Source: Bacillota bacterium (GTDB lineage Bacteria; Bacillota; DTU025). Taken from it: a stretch of DNA of 16,737 nucleotides. A model generated the notes under the pieces. That model had not been told where the DNA came from and made no database searches. It worked only from the letters and a program-made list of their open reading frames with translations. Location: the NCBI GenBank assembly GCA_012842765.1, contig DUWJ01000252.1, positions 1 through 16,737 on the forward strand, in the 5' to 3' direction. Of this stretch, positions 1 to 7,692 are shown piece by piece. Position 1 is the first letter of the stretch. The number at the start of each line of letters is the position of its first letter. The position numbers and the translations under genes were made by a program.

Positions 1-159
1 CGATCTCCGGTCCCCCATAACAGCGGATTTGGGGGAAAGGGGGATGTATCAGCGCAATTGGGCCTGGGGTTTATTGCTATACACCATGCGGCATCTGCAT
101 GCCGTATCCTGCCAGGCCGAAACGCATATGCGGAATTCCTGCCACGGTCATCCCGCGCC
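1..159. other. Left-edge region without a convincing gene; nested inverted repeats
   Basis: I see no recognisable protein here. Two plus-strand frames stay open from the window edge, one to about 163 and one to 205, but their translations resemble nothing I know and they run into the tRNA promoter. The stretch holds inverted repeats: GGCCTGG at 61-67 with CCAGGCC at 112-118, enclosing a hairpin CGGCAT/ATGCCG at 89-104, followed by the palindrome CGCATATGCG at 123-132. There is also a C5/G5 pairing (TCCCCC and GGGGGA) within the first 40 bases. None is followed by a T-run, so these do not look like ordinary intrinsic terminators. They may be the end of an untranslated RNA or chance structure. 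Confidence 0.3.
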
Positions 160-188
160 TTGACAATGGCTCTGATGGGTTGTAGAAT
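160..188 (+). promoter_or_regulatory. Sigma-70 promoter of tRNA-Trp
   Basis: A perfect -35 box TTGACA at 160-165 is separated by 17 bases from a -10 box TAGAAT at 183-188, one mismatch from TATAAT. Transcription would start near 195, about 25 bases before the mature tRNA. The near-consensus match and ideal spacing suit a strong constitutive stable-RNA promoter. Confidence 0.85.
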
Positions 189-218
189 CTATTTAGTCGC
201 AAGATGAAGTCTTTTCGC

Positions 219-294
219 AGGGGAGTAGCTCAATTGGTAGAGCATCGGTCTCCAAAACCGAGGGCTGCGGGTTCGAGTCCTGTCTCCCCTGCCA
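219..294 (+). tRNA. tRNA-Trp (anticodon CCA)
   Basis: The sequence folds as a full cloverleaf. The seven-base acceptor stem AGGGGAG (219-225) pairs with CTCCCCT (284-290), then comes discriminator G291, the usual identity base of tryptophan tRNA, and an encoded CCA end (292-294). The D arm is GCTC/GAGC. The anticodon stem TCGGT/ACCGA carries the loop CTCCAAA with anticodon CCA at 252-254. The T arm contains the expected GTTCGAGTC. It is the only plus-strand gene in the window, has its own promoter and terminator, and converges on the lysine operon. Confidence 0.97.
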
Positions 295-301
295 TTATTT
301 C

Positions 302-337
302 AAAAGCCACCTGGCTAAGCTCAGGTGGCTTTTGCTT
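302..337. terminator. Bidirectional intrinsic terminator between tRNA-Trp and atoA
   Basis: A 12-base-pair perfect stem, AAAAGCCACCTG (302-313) and CAGGTGGCTTTT (322-333), closes an eight-base loop and continues into more T residues on the plus strand. The A-rich 5' arm gives a T-run on the minus strand as well, so the hairpin can end both the tRNA transcript and the lysine operon, whose last stop codon is about 30 bases away. Confidence 0.9.
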
Positions 338-362
338 TTGTTCGTGTGCTTAGGCGTGCGCT

Positions 363-1025
363 TTAAACAACGGTCATGACTCCTACTTCATCCGGAATAT
401 ACAGCCTTGCTTCTGTTGCAGCCAGGACCTCTCCTATCGTCACGTCTGGCGCAATTTCGCGCAGCACCGCCCCTTCAGGGGTAAACTCTATGACGCAGAG
501 TTCCGTGACGAGCAGGTCTACTTCGGCTGTGGCGGTCAATGGCAAAGTGCATTTGCGCACCACTTTCGATCGGCCGTCTTTGGTCCTATGTTCCATTGCT
601 ACGATGACTCGCTTTGCGCCTACTACGAGATCCATTGCGCCGCCCATTCCGATTATCCGTCCCGGAACGGCCCAATTGGCTAGATTTCCGTCCTGATCCA
701 CTTGTAACCCGCCGAGGATTGTTACATCCACGTGCCCTCCGCGGACTATCGCAAAGGACGTTGCTGAATCGAAGAATGCCCCGCCAGGCTTTATGGAAGA
801 AGGTTGTCCGCCGGCGTTCACAAGATCCGGGTCTTCACGACCCGGTTCCGGAGGATCTCCCATGCCTACAAAGCCGTTCTCTGAGTGAAGGATAATGTTC
901 ACGTCGTGAGCAAGATGGTTCACGACGAAGGTCGGCAGGCCGATTCCAACGTTCACGACCTGTCCGGACTTGAGTTCTTGTGCTACTCTCCGTACGATAA
1001 GCTCTCGAGGTTCTATTGCCGCCAC
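363..1025 (-). CDS. atoA: Acetate/butyrate–acetoacetate CoA-transferase, beta subunit
   Basis: This is the beta subunit of a two-subunit family I CoA-transferase, which moves CoA between butyryl-CoA (or acetyl-CoA) and acetoacetate through a glutamyl-CoA thioester. The catalytic Glu is in the SENG motif (E49) after the VNVGIGLPT segment, and the NAGGQP and ILGGLQVD stretches are typical of the family. The length of 220 aa is normal. It starts at GTG one base after the atoD stop, with a weak Shine-Dalgarno (AGGGGTGAG) inside the atoD end, so the two are probably translationally coupled. As last gene of the operon it disposes of the acetoacetate made by Kce and releases butyrate or acetate. The name follows the E. 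coli family; the true acyl donor is inferred from context. Confidence 0.93.
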   Translation of the reverse strand: MAAIEPRELIVRRVAQELKSGQVVNVGIGLPTFVVNHLAHDVNIILHSENGFVGMGDPPEPGREDPDLVNAGGQPSSIKPGGAFFDSATSFAIVRGGHVDVTILGGLQVDQDGNLANWAVPGRIIGMGGAMDLVVGAKRVIVAMEHRTKDGRSKVVRKCTLPLTATAEVDLLVTELCVIEFTPEGAVLREIAPDVTIGEVLAATEARLYIPDEVGVMTVV

Positions 1026-1026
1026 T

Positions 1027-1686
1027 TCAGCTCACCCCTACAACTGCGTCTACGAATATGCCAGGGGTCATCACGTGATCTGGATCGATACCGCCTATAT
1101 CACGGATCTCGCTGGCCTCCGCTACGACGTAGTCAGCTGCCATAGCCATGAGCGGATTGAAGTTTCGAGCCGATTTGCGATACACCAAGTTGCCTGCGCG
1201 GTCTGCCACGTGTGCTCGAAGAAGTGCGATGTCTGCTCTCAGTGGAAGCTCTAGAAGATATGTATGACCTTCCAACTCCAGCTTGATCTTCCCTTCTTCG
1301 GCTATGGTTCCCACGCCTGTAGGCGTCAGTATGCCCCCAAGTCCGGCTCCTCCGGCGCGTATTCTCTCTGCCAGTGAGCCTTGGGGACACAATTCCACCG
1401 CGAGTTTTCCCTCGTCTTTCTGAGCGATTGCAGTGGGGTTCATACCCATGTAGCAGCAGATGAGCGTAGATACTTGCCCGTTGGCGAATAGTCTCCCGTA
1501 TCCCCGATCAGGCATCGCTGTGTCATTCACAATCAATGTAAGATCGCGGACTCCCCTTCGTATCACCTCGTCTACGAGCGTCTCTGGCGAGCCCACCGCC
1601 AGAAAGCCACCGATCATCAGAGTCATGCCGTCGGTAAGGCCTTCGAGCGCTTGGTCAAGCGTTCTCAGCTTTGGCACGCTTAGCAC
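1027..1686 (-). CDS. atoD: Acetate/butyrate–acetoacetate CoA-transferase, alpha subunit
   Basis: This is the alpha subunit partner of AtoA. Family landmarks are the N-terminal DGMTLMIGGF glycine motif, LTLIVNDTA, the GGAGLGGILTPTGVGT loop, LLELPLRADIALLRAH and the ARNFNPLMA segment near the C-terminus. The length of 219 aa matches the family. It lies nine bases after the kce stop. The SD GGAGGTGA is only three bases from the annotated GTG, and a second in-frame GTG at 1677 is 12 bases away, so the exact start is uncertain by three codons. With AtoA it links acetoacetate from lysine cleavage to acetoacetyl-CoA, which a thiolase (not in this window) could split to regenerate acetyl-CoA. Confidence 0.93.
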   Translation of the reverse strand: MLSVPKLRTLDQALEGLTDGMTLMIGGFLAVGSPETLVDEVIRRGVRDLTLIVNDTAMPDRGYGRLFANGQVSTLICCYMGMNPTAIAQKDEGKLAVELCPQGSLAERIRAGGAGLGGILTPTGVGTIAEEGKIKLELEGHTYLLELPLRADIALLRAHVADRAGNLVYRKSARNFNPLMAMAADYVVAEASEIRDIGGIDPDHVMTPGIFVDAVVGVS

Positions 1687-1695
1687 TCACCTCCG

Positions 1696-2511
1696 TTATT
1701 TCTTGAGCTCCAGCATCTCCCTGGCTTCGTCCGGAGTGGCAACGTCCCTGCCTAGTTCACCTGCAATTCGAGCAATTCTGGCAACAAGCTGGGCATTGCT
1801 TTTTGCGAGGACACCACGGGAATAGTAGATGTTGTCCTCAAAACCCACTCGCACGTTGCCGCCTAGCACTATGGCAACAGCTGCAAGCTGAAGTTCAGCC
1901 CTGCCTATGCCAGCAACCTGCCACATGGTTCCAGGCGGGAGACTGTTGACGCAATGCATCAGGTCGGGCACGGTTCCAGGTATGCCTCCTGGCACGCCCA
2001 TAACGAAATCAAAATACAGGGGTTCTTCTACAATATTTCGTTTGGCAAGTCGAAGTGCATTCGCTATGTGCCCAACGTCGAAGCACTCCAGTTCTGGCTT
2101 GACCCCTTTTTCCTTCATCCTGACCGCCAGGGCCTCGATTGCCTGTGGTTCGTTCATGAATACCTCATCACCGAAGTTGACTGTGCCTGTTGTGAGCGTG
2201 GCCATCTCAGGAGCGAGGTCAAGGGGACGCATTCGTTCCTCAATCGGAGTTCCTACTGCGCCTCCAGTCGAGATCTGCACGATTACGTCTGTTCGTTTTT
2301 TGATCTCTTCTATTGTCTTGCGGAATACCTCAATGTCCTGGGTTGGCTTGCCTTCCTCGTCTCTCACGTGCAGATGGACGATTGAGGCCCCCGCATTCCT
2401 GGCCTCCTCTGCGGCTTTGCCGATCTCTGCGGGGCTGAGTGGAAGGTAAGGCGCCTGTTCCCTTGAAAGTTCCGCCCCTACTAGGGCTGCAGTGATAATG
2501 AGTTTGTCCAA
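1696..2511 (-). CDS. kce: 3-keto-5-aminohexanoate cleavage enzyme
   Basis: Kce condenses 5-amino-3-oxohexanoate with acetyl-CoA and cleaves it to L-3-aminobutyryl-CoA and acetoacetate. It is a zinc-dependent TIM-barrel enzyme of the BKACE (DUF849) family. The protein begins DKLIITAALVGAE, and the zinc histidines fall at H46 and H48 in VHLHVRD, the same numbers as in characterised Kce. The RVGFEDN motif (R221, E225, D226) supplies the remaining zinc and substrate residues. The frame is open 54 codons further upstream through the kal gene, but that part is only an overlap. A strong AAGGAGG sits nine bases before TTG at 2511, giving 271 aa, the family length, and leaving four bases after the kal stop. 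It sits between kal and atoD in the pathway operon. Confidence 0.95.
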   Translation of the reverse strand: MDKLIITAALVGAELSREQAPYLPLSPAEIGKAAEEARNAGASIVHLHVRDEEGKPTQDIEVFRKTIEEIKKRTDVIVQISTGGAVGTPIEERMRPLDLAPEMATLTTGTVNFGDEVFMNEPQAIEALAVRMKEKGVKPELECFDVGHIANALRLAKRNIVEEPLYFDFVMGVPGGIPGTVPDLMHCVNSLPPGTMWQVAGIGRAELQLAAVAIVLGGNVRVGFEDNIYYSRGVLAKSNAQLVARIARIAGELGRDVATPDEAREMLELKK

Positions 2512-2515
2512 TTGA

Positions 2516-2956
2516 TTAGCCCTCCTTCTTAGTGGTCTCCGCGTCCTGCCCACAGCCGCAGCAATTGCCTTGCTTGCGTTGCTTATCCTTCGGGACAACA
2601 CAGGTCCCACTGGCGCGGGCAACAAGGAGAGGCTCCTCCAGAATAAAGGCTGCTGAAGGATCCTTTGGATCACGGCATGCTTCTATGACTTTGTGGGCTT
2701 CAAAGGTCATTGCCCGAGAAGTATTGCCCGTTCTCACAATGCGTCCGCGGGCTTCGATATAGTCGCCCGCATAGACAGGGGCCTTAAACTCCACCATGTC
2801 ATATGCGACGAAAAGCCCCTCATCTCCGTCGTGCCTTATAAGGAGTTCAGTGGCGACGTCGCCGAACAGCTGCATTAGCTTGGCGCCGTCCACCAGATCT
2901 CCGCCGTAATGGGCGTCAGACTGACTCATCCTGACCCTGATCATGACTTCTTCCAT
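2516..2956 (-). CDS. kal: L-3-aminobutyryl-CoA ammonia-lyase
   Basis: Kal eliminates ammonia from 3-aminobutyryl-CoA to form crotonyl-CoA and has a hot-dog fold like MaoC/thioesterase proteins. The sequence is highly characteristic: [11 protein letters not shown] near the start, [28 protein letters not shown], and [16 protein letters not shown], ending in [12 protein letters not shown]. The ATG start has the SD AAAGGAG five bases upstream and lies 25 bases after kamE. The last ~18 residues form an extra polar tail with the cysteine cluster NCCGCG (C132, C133, C135), which I do not recall in the family. The crotonyl-CoA product would be reduced to butyryl-CoA by enzymes not encoded here. Confidence 0.94.
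   Translation of the reverse strand: MEEVMIRVRMSQSDAHYGGDLVDGAKLMQLFGDVATELLIRHDGDEGLFVAYDMVEFKAPVYAGDYIEARGRIVRTGNTSRAMTFEAHKVIEACRDPKDPSAAFILEEPLLVARASGTCVVPKDKQRKQGNCCGCGQDAETTKKEG
2521..2527 (-). promoter_or_regulatory. Ribosome binding site that fixes the TTG start of kce
   Basis: AAGGAGG lies inside the last codons of kal, nine bases before TTG at 2511. No ATG or GTG lies in frame between it and the conserved N-terminus of Kce, so this site decides the start. Confidence 0.85.
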
Positions 2957-2981
2957 GGTATTCTCCTTTCGTCCACTCCCC

Positions 2982-3758
2982 TCACCTTTCTTCCGTCAGG
3001 CGCGCGGAAGTGCGGTGCTCCTTTCTTACCAATTCCTGAGCTATGTACGCGGCAACGTGAGACGGCAATGTGCCAGGCCCGAATCCCGCGTCGAATCCGA
3101 GCTCTAGGGCGAGTTCATGGCTGATTCGCGGACCGCCGCAAATCAGGAGCACATCATCCCTTATACCTTCAGCTTCGACCAAGTCTACCAGGCGCGTGAG
3201 GTTTGCTATATGCACGTTCTTCTGCGTCACAATCTGAGAAACTAGTATGGCGTCAGCGCCTGTTTCTATAGCCCTGGCAACCAAGGTCTCATTGGGAACC
3301 TGGGCCCCCAGGTTGTATGCTCGGAACCAGGGGTACCGTTCCAGTCCGTATTCGCCTGCATAGCCCTTCATATTGATTATGGCGTCGATTCCGACGGTGT
3401 GGGCGTCAGAACCTGTACACGCGGCGACTACTGTGATCTTGCGACCAAGCTTGTCTCTGATGAAATCGTTTATCTGGAAATAATCCATCTGTTCGACTTC
3501 TACTTTGGGTATGTGAAGCTGTGTGACGTCCACCGAGTGCACGCATTTGCCATATACGACAAAGAAGGTGAATGGACCTCCAAGGTCGTGGGCGCTCACG
3601 ACGTCCACATCCTCAAACCCCATCTTCATCGCCAGCTGGCGCGCTGCTTCTTTTGCCTCAGGCCCGTACCTCAAGGGGAGGCTGAATGCAAGTTGCACTT
3701 TTCCGTCATCAAGGGTGTCGCCGTATGGTCTGACCCTTTCCAAATCTACTTTCGGCAC
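2982..3758 (-). CDS. kamE: Lysine 5,6-aminomutase beta subunit (B12- and PLP-binding)
   Basis: KamE is the small subunit of adenosylcobalamin- and PLP-dependent lysine 5,6-aminomutase, which moves the terminal amino group of beta-lysine (or D-lysine) to the adjacent carbon. The C-terminal Rossmann domain carries the cobalamin motif DxHxxG (D118, H120, G123). K131 follows 11 residues after the histidine, exactly the spacing of the known PLP-binding lysine to the cobalt-ligand histidine in this family. The later [10 protein letters not shown] and [11 protein letters not shown] segments fit the B12-binding fold. The start is GTG, eight bases after GGGAGG, and overlaps the kamD stop by 13 bases, suggesting coupled synthesis of the two subunits. 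The length is 258 aa. Confidence 0.96.
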   Translation of the reverse strand: MPKVDLERVRPYGDTLDDGKVQLAFSLPLRYGPEAKEAARQLAMKMGFEDVDVVSAHDLGGPFTFFVVYGKCVHSVDVTQLHIPKVEVEQMDYFQINDFIRDKLGRKITVVAACTGSDAHTVGIDAIINMKGYAGEYGLERYPWFRAYNLGAQVPNETLVARAIETGADAILVSQIVTQKNVHIANLTRLVDLVEAEGIRDDVLLICGGPRISHELALELGFDAGFGPGTLPSHVAAYIAQELVRKEHRTSARLTEER

Positions 3759-5326
3759 GAACTACACCTCCCACCCCTTGTGAGCCGGGCCGGTATCTCT
3801 TCCGCAAATGGGTTCCAGTATTCTGGATTTCTTTCCACGACTCCGTCGAGTCCTCTGCCTCCATCGGGCGTCCGGGAGATACCGGCAAATACCCCATCTT
3901 CTATAGCCGCCATCAATCCTGTCTCCCGCGCTTGCTCTAATGTTGTTGTAGCTTTGTTGAGAACCTGCTGAGCTCGGCTTTCCACGATTCCGCCGGGCTT
4001 GAAGGTTATCTCTTCGCCCAGATTGCGTGCGTTGTTGAAGACGTATTTTGCGTTGCGGATTGCAAGGTATCTGTCGTGTATGTGCGGAGTGTGAACGGCT
4101 TCGGTGAGCATGCCGAGAAGCTGTATGGACTGGCCTGTCATCACTCCTGCCAAGTTGAACATACCGTTCATGAGATACCCTTTGAATATGTCGCCTGTCA
4201 TGTATTTTGTGGGCGGCATGTATTTAAGCGGTTTGTTGGGGAATATGTCCCGGGCCATCTGCGCTTGCGCCACTTCGTAGAGAAACCCGTTAGTTGTGGC
4301 CGGGTCGATCTCGAATGCATGCCCTAGGCCGATCTGCTCGTCAGGCAAGCCTGATCGGTAAGCGAGCGCCTCATTAATGAACTGCGACGCTAGCACGATG
4401 TGGGCCTCTTCATAAGCGTCTGAAGTAGTAAGATAGTTGTCCTCTCCAGTGTTTATGGTTATGCCGGCGTAGGCATTGAGCATACGCGAAAAGTGCTGGT
4501 CTGCAAAGGTGCGCTTCATGTTGATGTCGCGGAAGAGTATGCCGTACATTGAGTCGTTGAGCATCATGTCAAGGCGCTCCATTGCTCCCATGGCCGCTAT
4601 CTCGGGCATGCACAGTCCTGAACAGTAGTTGACGAGGCGGATGTACCTGCCTGTCTCGAGGCTTACCTCGTCGAGAGCCTTTCGCATGATGCGGAAGTTC
4701 TCCTGGGTAGCAAATGTTCCGCCAAACCCCTCTGTTGTGGCGCCATATGGCACGTAATCGAGCAAGCTCTGGGCGGTGCTTCGTATCACCGCGATTATGT
4801 CTGCGCCTGATCTGGCGGCAGATTGCGCTTGGCCAACATCCTCATAGATGTTCCCTGTCGCCACTATGACGTATATGAGCGGCTCAGTTCCAGGGTCAAG
4901 CTTCTCAATGAGCTCGCAACGCTTTGCGGCGTTCGCCTCTATTCTGGCAAGGCTTGCTTCAATTGCGTCTTCCAGGACTGCTCTAGCCCGATCGTCCTCG
5001 ACGTCATCGAAACTGGCGAAGTCGAGCTCGCCGGCGGCAGCTTTGTCGGCGATGGCCTGCGGAGAAAGGCCTGTTGCCGCCACGGCCCTCCCCATATGGC
5101 AAGCGGCTCCGTCTCCTAGTCTCCCTGCTTCGCGCAACATATCGACTAAGACATTGGGAAGCGGGACCCCTGCGGAATCGACGCCGTCAACGCCGACTAG
5201 GCGCAAGACTGTACGCTCTATGGCAGTCGTAGTTACACGCTCTACACCTTTCATTACCTCGTCTGCTATGTCGCTTGCACATTCCCTGCATCGCGCTATC
5301 TTATCAGTATCCAGGTTGAGTTTCAA
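3746..5326 (-). CDS. kamD: Lysine 5,6-aminomutase alpha subunit
   Basis: KamD is the large TIM-barrel subunit that holds the substrate and the top face of adenosylcobalamin; it works as an alpha2beta2 complex with KamE. Recognised stretches include EPLIYVIVATGNIYEDVGQA, the SLLDYVPYGATTEGFGGT region, RLVNYCSGLCMPEIA, and the PNKPLKYMPPTKYMTGD segment. The frame extends upstream, but GGGAGG eight bases before a TTG at 5326 gives MKLNLDTDKI and 526 aa, which agrees with the family length. This start lies inside the last codons of kamB (23-base overlap). The C-terminal GRCSSCRK arises where the codons also serve as the kamE ribosome binding site, so the two cysteines there probably mean little. 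Confidence 0.96.
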   Translation of the reverse strand: MKLNLDTDKIARCRECASDIADEVMKGVERVTTTAIERTVLRLVGVDGVDSAGVPLPNVLVDMLREAGRLGDGAACHMGRAVAATGLSPQAIADKAAAGELDFASFDDVEDDRARAVLEDAIEASLARIEANAAKRCELIEKLDPGTEPLIYVIVATGNIYEDVGQAQSAARSGADIIAVIRSTAQSLLDYVPYGATTEGFGGTFATQENFRIMRKALDEVSLETGRYIRLVNYCSGLCMPEIAAMGAMERLDMMLNDSMYGILFRDINMKRTFADQHFSRMLNAYAGITINTGEDNYLTTSDAYEEAHIVLASQFINEALAYRSGLPDEQIGLGHAFEIDPATTNGFLYEVAQAQMARDIFPNKPLKYMPPTKYMTGDIFKGYLMNGMFNLAGVMTGQSIQLLGMLTEAVHTPHIHDRYLAIRNAKYVFNNARNLGEEITFKPGGIVESRAQQVLNKATTTLEQARETGLMAAIEDGVFAGISRTPDGGRGLDGVVERNPEYWNPFAEEIPARLTRGGRCSSCRK

Positions 5327-6494
5327 AAGCCACACCTCCCACTGCCGAGAGCCCCGCAACCACGTCAATTACAGGGAGCTCTCTGATATGTCTTGAGATC
5401 TCGAGTAGCAGATCTGCTGGATCTAAAGGCGCTCTCCACGGGGACGTGGGGTTTATGCTGATCGCGATCACTGGCGCCTTCTCGAGAACACACAGCTGTC
5501 CCCCGGATGCCTCGAATGCCTCTGCTCCTTGGTTTCCGACTGCCAACCGCGAGGGATCCTTGGCAACGACCATAAATGCCTGCTTTTTTGGGGACAACGG
5601 TTCCTTAGGCCCGCTGGCCGTGTCTGGCGGCGCGGCTCTGCGTCTCTGATTGAGCCTCGAGGCGACCTCAGCCAGAAGAACATCGCCCACCGCCCTCCCG
5701 CATATGAGGGCAACATCGTCTTCTGTGATGGCCGAGGCAATCTCCTCTTCCCTTCCCAGGATTGTCTTCCATGGAAAGACCTCAATCTCTCCATCTGCCC
5801 GAAGTATTGCCGAGACTCCTTCTTGCATTATGGGCTCTGCAACTTGCACCACGTCTGCCGGAGGCCGGGGCAACTGGAACATGTGAACAGCGCGCTCCGT
5901 CAATTCGGCAATCCTATTTGCCGAACCGTTTAGAGCCGCCCCTGTGGCCAGGACGAAGGCCCCGACTATGTCGGGCGATGCGAGGAATGTTCTTCCCGCC
6001 GCTCCGTCCACCAAGATGAGCTCTGCGCCGAATTCTCGCATTCTTCTAACAGCTAGCATCAGGTCGTTCGAATGGTTGCACCCTATCACTTCGACATGGC
6101 CCGGGGACAGAACCCTCGCCAGGACGATTTCGCCAGCAGGTGTCCAGGCCCCGAGCCGCTCCACCACGTCCAGACTACACGAACCTGTATGAATTGTAGA
6201 TTCGGCAAGAGCAACGAGAGATCCCGCGGGCAGATATATTGGGGGTTTCGGAAGTCCTGTTATGGCATCATACAGTTCGCCATCTCGCCCGCCGGACGTG
6301 ACGCCTACCGTGATGCCGTTGGATGTCGCCTGTCGGATCATCCTGTTGAGCACGGTCGTTTTGCCGCAATTCTTTGCAAGGCCGACTATGCCGACGCATT
6401 TGCCCGGGGCCCCCAGAGCAAGGTTAAGAAGGATCTCTCCTGGATCTCTTGCGACGCTCGAGTCCAACTGGTTCAAGGCTTGACACCATCCCAT
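5304..6494 (-). CDS. kamB: KamB-type P-loop protein (lysine 5,6-aminomutase reactivation factor subunit)
   Basis: The N-terminal part carries a Walker A-like loop in VGIVGLAKNCGKTT, then a possible Walker B-like ELILVDGAAGR, typical of a P-loop NTPase. KamB proteins sit beside kamD and kamE in lysine fermenters and are named as part of an aminomutase reactivase; the biochemical role is by family naming and context, not proven here. A charged, Pro/Arg-rich linker (NQRRRAAPPDT...) separates a C-terminal region of unknown fold. The usual next gene, kamC (MutS-like ATPase), is missing. The ATG at 6494 overlaps kamA by 71 bases and has no clear SD; TTG at 6476, seven bases after GGTG, is an alternative start. 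The length is 396 aa. Confidence 0.8.
   Translation of the reverse strand: MGWCQALNQLDSSVARDPGEILLNLALGAPGKCVGIVGLAKNCGKTTVLNRMIRQATSNGITVGVTSGGRDGELYDAITGLPKPPIYLPAGSLVALAESTIHTGSCSLDVVERLGAWTPAGEIVLARVLSPGHVEVIGCNHSNDLMLAVRRMREFGAELILVDGAAGRTFLASPDIVGAFVLATGAALNGSANRIAELTERAVHMFQLPRPPADVVQVAEPIMQEGVSAILRADGEIEVFPWKTILGREEEIASAITEDDVALICGRAVGDVLLAEVASRLNQRRRAAPPDTASGPKEPLSPKKQAFMVVAKDPSRLAVGNQGAEAFEASGGQLCVLEKAPVIAISINPTSPWRAPLDPADLLLEISRHIRELPVIDVVAGLSAVGGVAFETQPGY
5335..5340 (-). promoter_or_regulatory. Ribosome binding site that fixes the TTG start of kamD
   Basis: GGGAGG is followed by TGTGGCTT and then TTG at 5326. The same GGAGGTGTGGC-N2-TTG arrangement precedes kdd, and GTGGGAGGTGT also precedes kamE. 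Confidence 0.85.
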
Positions 6495-7692
6495 CCATAA
6501 CAGCCGCGACGCCCTCTGTAGCGGGCTTCGGAATCTCTTCGCAGATGCCGCACTGATGGCACTGGCTGATCTTGTCTTCGGGTTCGGGATAAGCGGTGAT
6601 GACGCCTTCGTAGTTTCGAAGAATTACTTTGGTGTCGGTCTGCGAGATGACATATTGCGGGGCGATGGGGATCTTTCCTCCCCCTCCCGGGGCATCTATC
6701 ACGAAAGTGGGAACCGCGAATCCCGATGTATGGCCCCTCAAACGCTCTACGATCTCTATCCCTTTGCCTACCGATGTCCTGAAGTGCTCTATCCCCATCG
6801 ATAGATCGCATTGATAGATATAGTAAGGGCGTACTCTGATCTTCACAAGTTCGTGCACGAGCTTCTTCATTATATGGGGGCAATCGTTCACTCCCTTGAG
6901 CAGGACTGTTTGATTCCCAAGGGGTATACCTGCGTCAGCCAACATCTCGCACGCTCTGCGTGACTCAGGCGTTATCTCCTTCGGATGATTGAAATGGGTA
7001 TTGAGCCACAGGGGATGGTACTTCTTGAGCATATTGCAGAGCTCTGGCGTTATGCGCTGCGGCATGACCACCGGGGTTCTTGTGCCGATCCTGACTATCT
7101 CCACGTGGGGGATCGCCCTCAGCTCGCTTATGATGTACTCTAGGGTGTCATCTGGTAGGGTGAGCGGATCTCCCCCTGAAATCAGGACATCCCTTATTTC
7201 AGGCGTCTCCCTTATGTACTGGATGCCCTGGATCAATTCGTCATGGGTTATGGCGCTGTCGGTATGCCCGGCAAACCTCCTCCTGGTGCAATGCCTACAG
7301 TAGGTTGAACAAACGGACGTGACAAGGAACAGAACCCTATCGGGATATCTGTGAGTTACGTGAGGCACAGGGGAATCCACATCTTCGTCAAGTGGATCCA
7401 TGAGATCATGCTCTCCCATGGAAAGCTCCTGGACGACTGGAATTGCCTGTTTTCGAACTGGACAATCAGGGTCGTCAGGATCAATTAAACTCGCGTAGTG
7501 CGGAGTTATTGCCATGCGTAACCTGGCAAGGCAGCGCTGCACCCCTTCTTCCTCTTCAGGGGTGAGATTGACTACCGACTTGAGCTGGTCAACAGTGGTT
7601 ATTCTGTTTCCGAACTGCCAGTGCCAATCGTTCCACTGTTCCTTGGAAACTCCTTCCCACATACTGACATCATCTCCGTCGTTATCTTGCAT
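6424..7692 (-). CDS. kamA: L-lysine 2,3-aminomutase
   Basis: KamA is a radical-SAM, PLP-dependent enzyme that converts L-lysine to L-beta-lysine, the first step of the pathway. The 4Fe-4S/SAM motif CSTYCRHC is at C128, C132 and C135. The PLP lysine is K340 in DAPGGGGK. The zinc-binding cysteines at the C-terminus (C378, C381, C384, with C271 in NDCPH) match the structurally characterised clostridial enzyme. EQWNDWHWQ, TRTPVVMPQRITPEL and the LEPVGLER ending are further hallmarks. The frame extends to 7749 through the kdd end, but ATG at 7692 with GAGG six bases upstream is preferred; ATG at 7662 (MWEGVSK) is possible. It overlaps the kdd stop by about 11 bases. The length is 422 aa. Confidence 0.96.
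   Translation of the reverse strand: MQDNDGDDVSMWEGVSKEQWNDWHWQFGNRITTVDQLKSVVNLTPEEEEGVQRCLARLRMAITPHYASLIDPDDPDCPVRKQAIPVVQELSMGEHDLMDPLDEDVDSPVPHVTHRYPDRVLFLVTSVCSTYCRHCTRRRFAGHTDSAITHDELIQGIQYIRETPEIRDVLISGGDPLTLPDDTLEYIISELRAIPHVEIVRIGTRTPVVMPQRITPELCNMLKKYHPLWLNTHFNHPKEITPESRRACEMLADAGIPLGNQTVLLKGVNDCPHIMKKLVHELVKIRVRPYYIYQCDLSMGIEHFRTSVGKGIEIVERLRGHTSGFAVPTFVIDAPGGGGKIPIAPQYVISQTDTKVILRNYEGVITAYPEPEDKISQCHQCGICEEIPKPATEGVAAVMDGMVSSLEPVGLERRKRSRRDPS

Noticed and set aside
44..163. A 39-codon plus-strand frame starting MYQRNWAW after a G-rich stretch, near tRNA-Trp, as a Trp leader peptide
   Set aside because: Its stop overlaps the tRNA -35 box, no attenuator or trp gene follows, and the G-run is a poor SD. 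Two Trp codons alone are not enough.
2512..2673. N-terminal extension of Kce by 54 residues
   Set aside because: It is the shadow of the kal C-terminal coding region, has no SD, and would displace the zinc histidines from their family position.
3399..3971. Long plus-strand frame opposite kamE and the end of kamD
   Set aside because: It spans the junction of two well-identified genes on the other strand and shows no motif; it is a codon-bias shadow.
5327..5368. Upstream ATG for KamD giving 540 aa
   Set aside because: It lies inside kamB without an SD, whereas GGGAGG is ideally placed for TTG at 5326.
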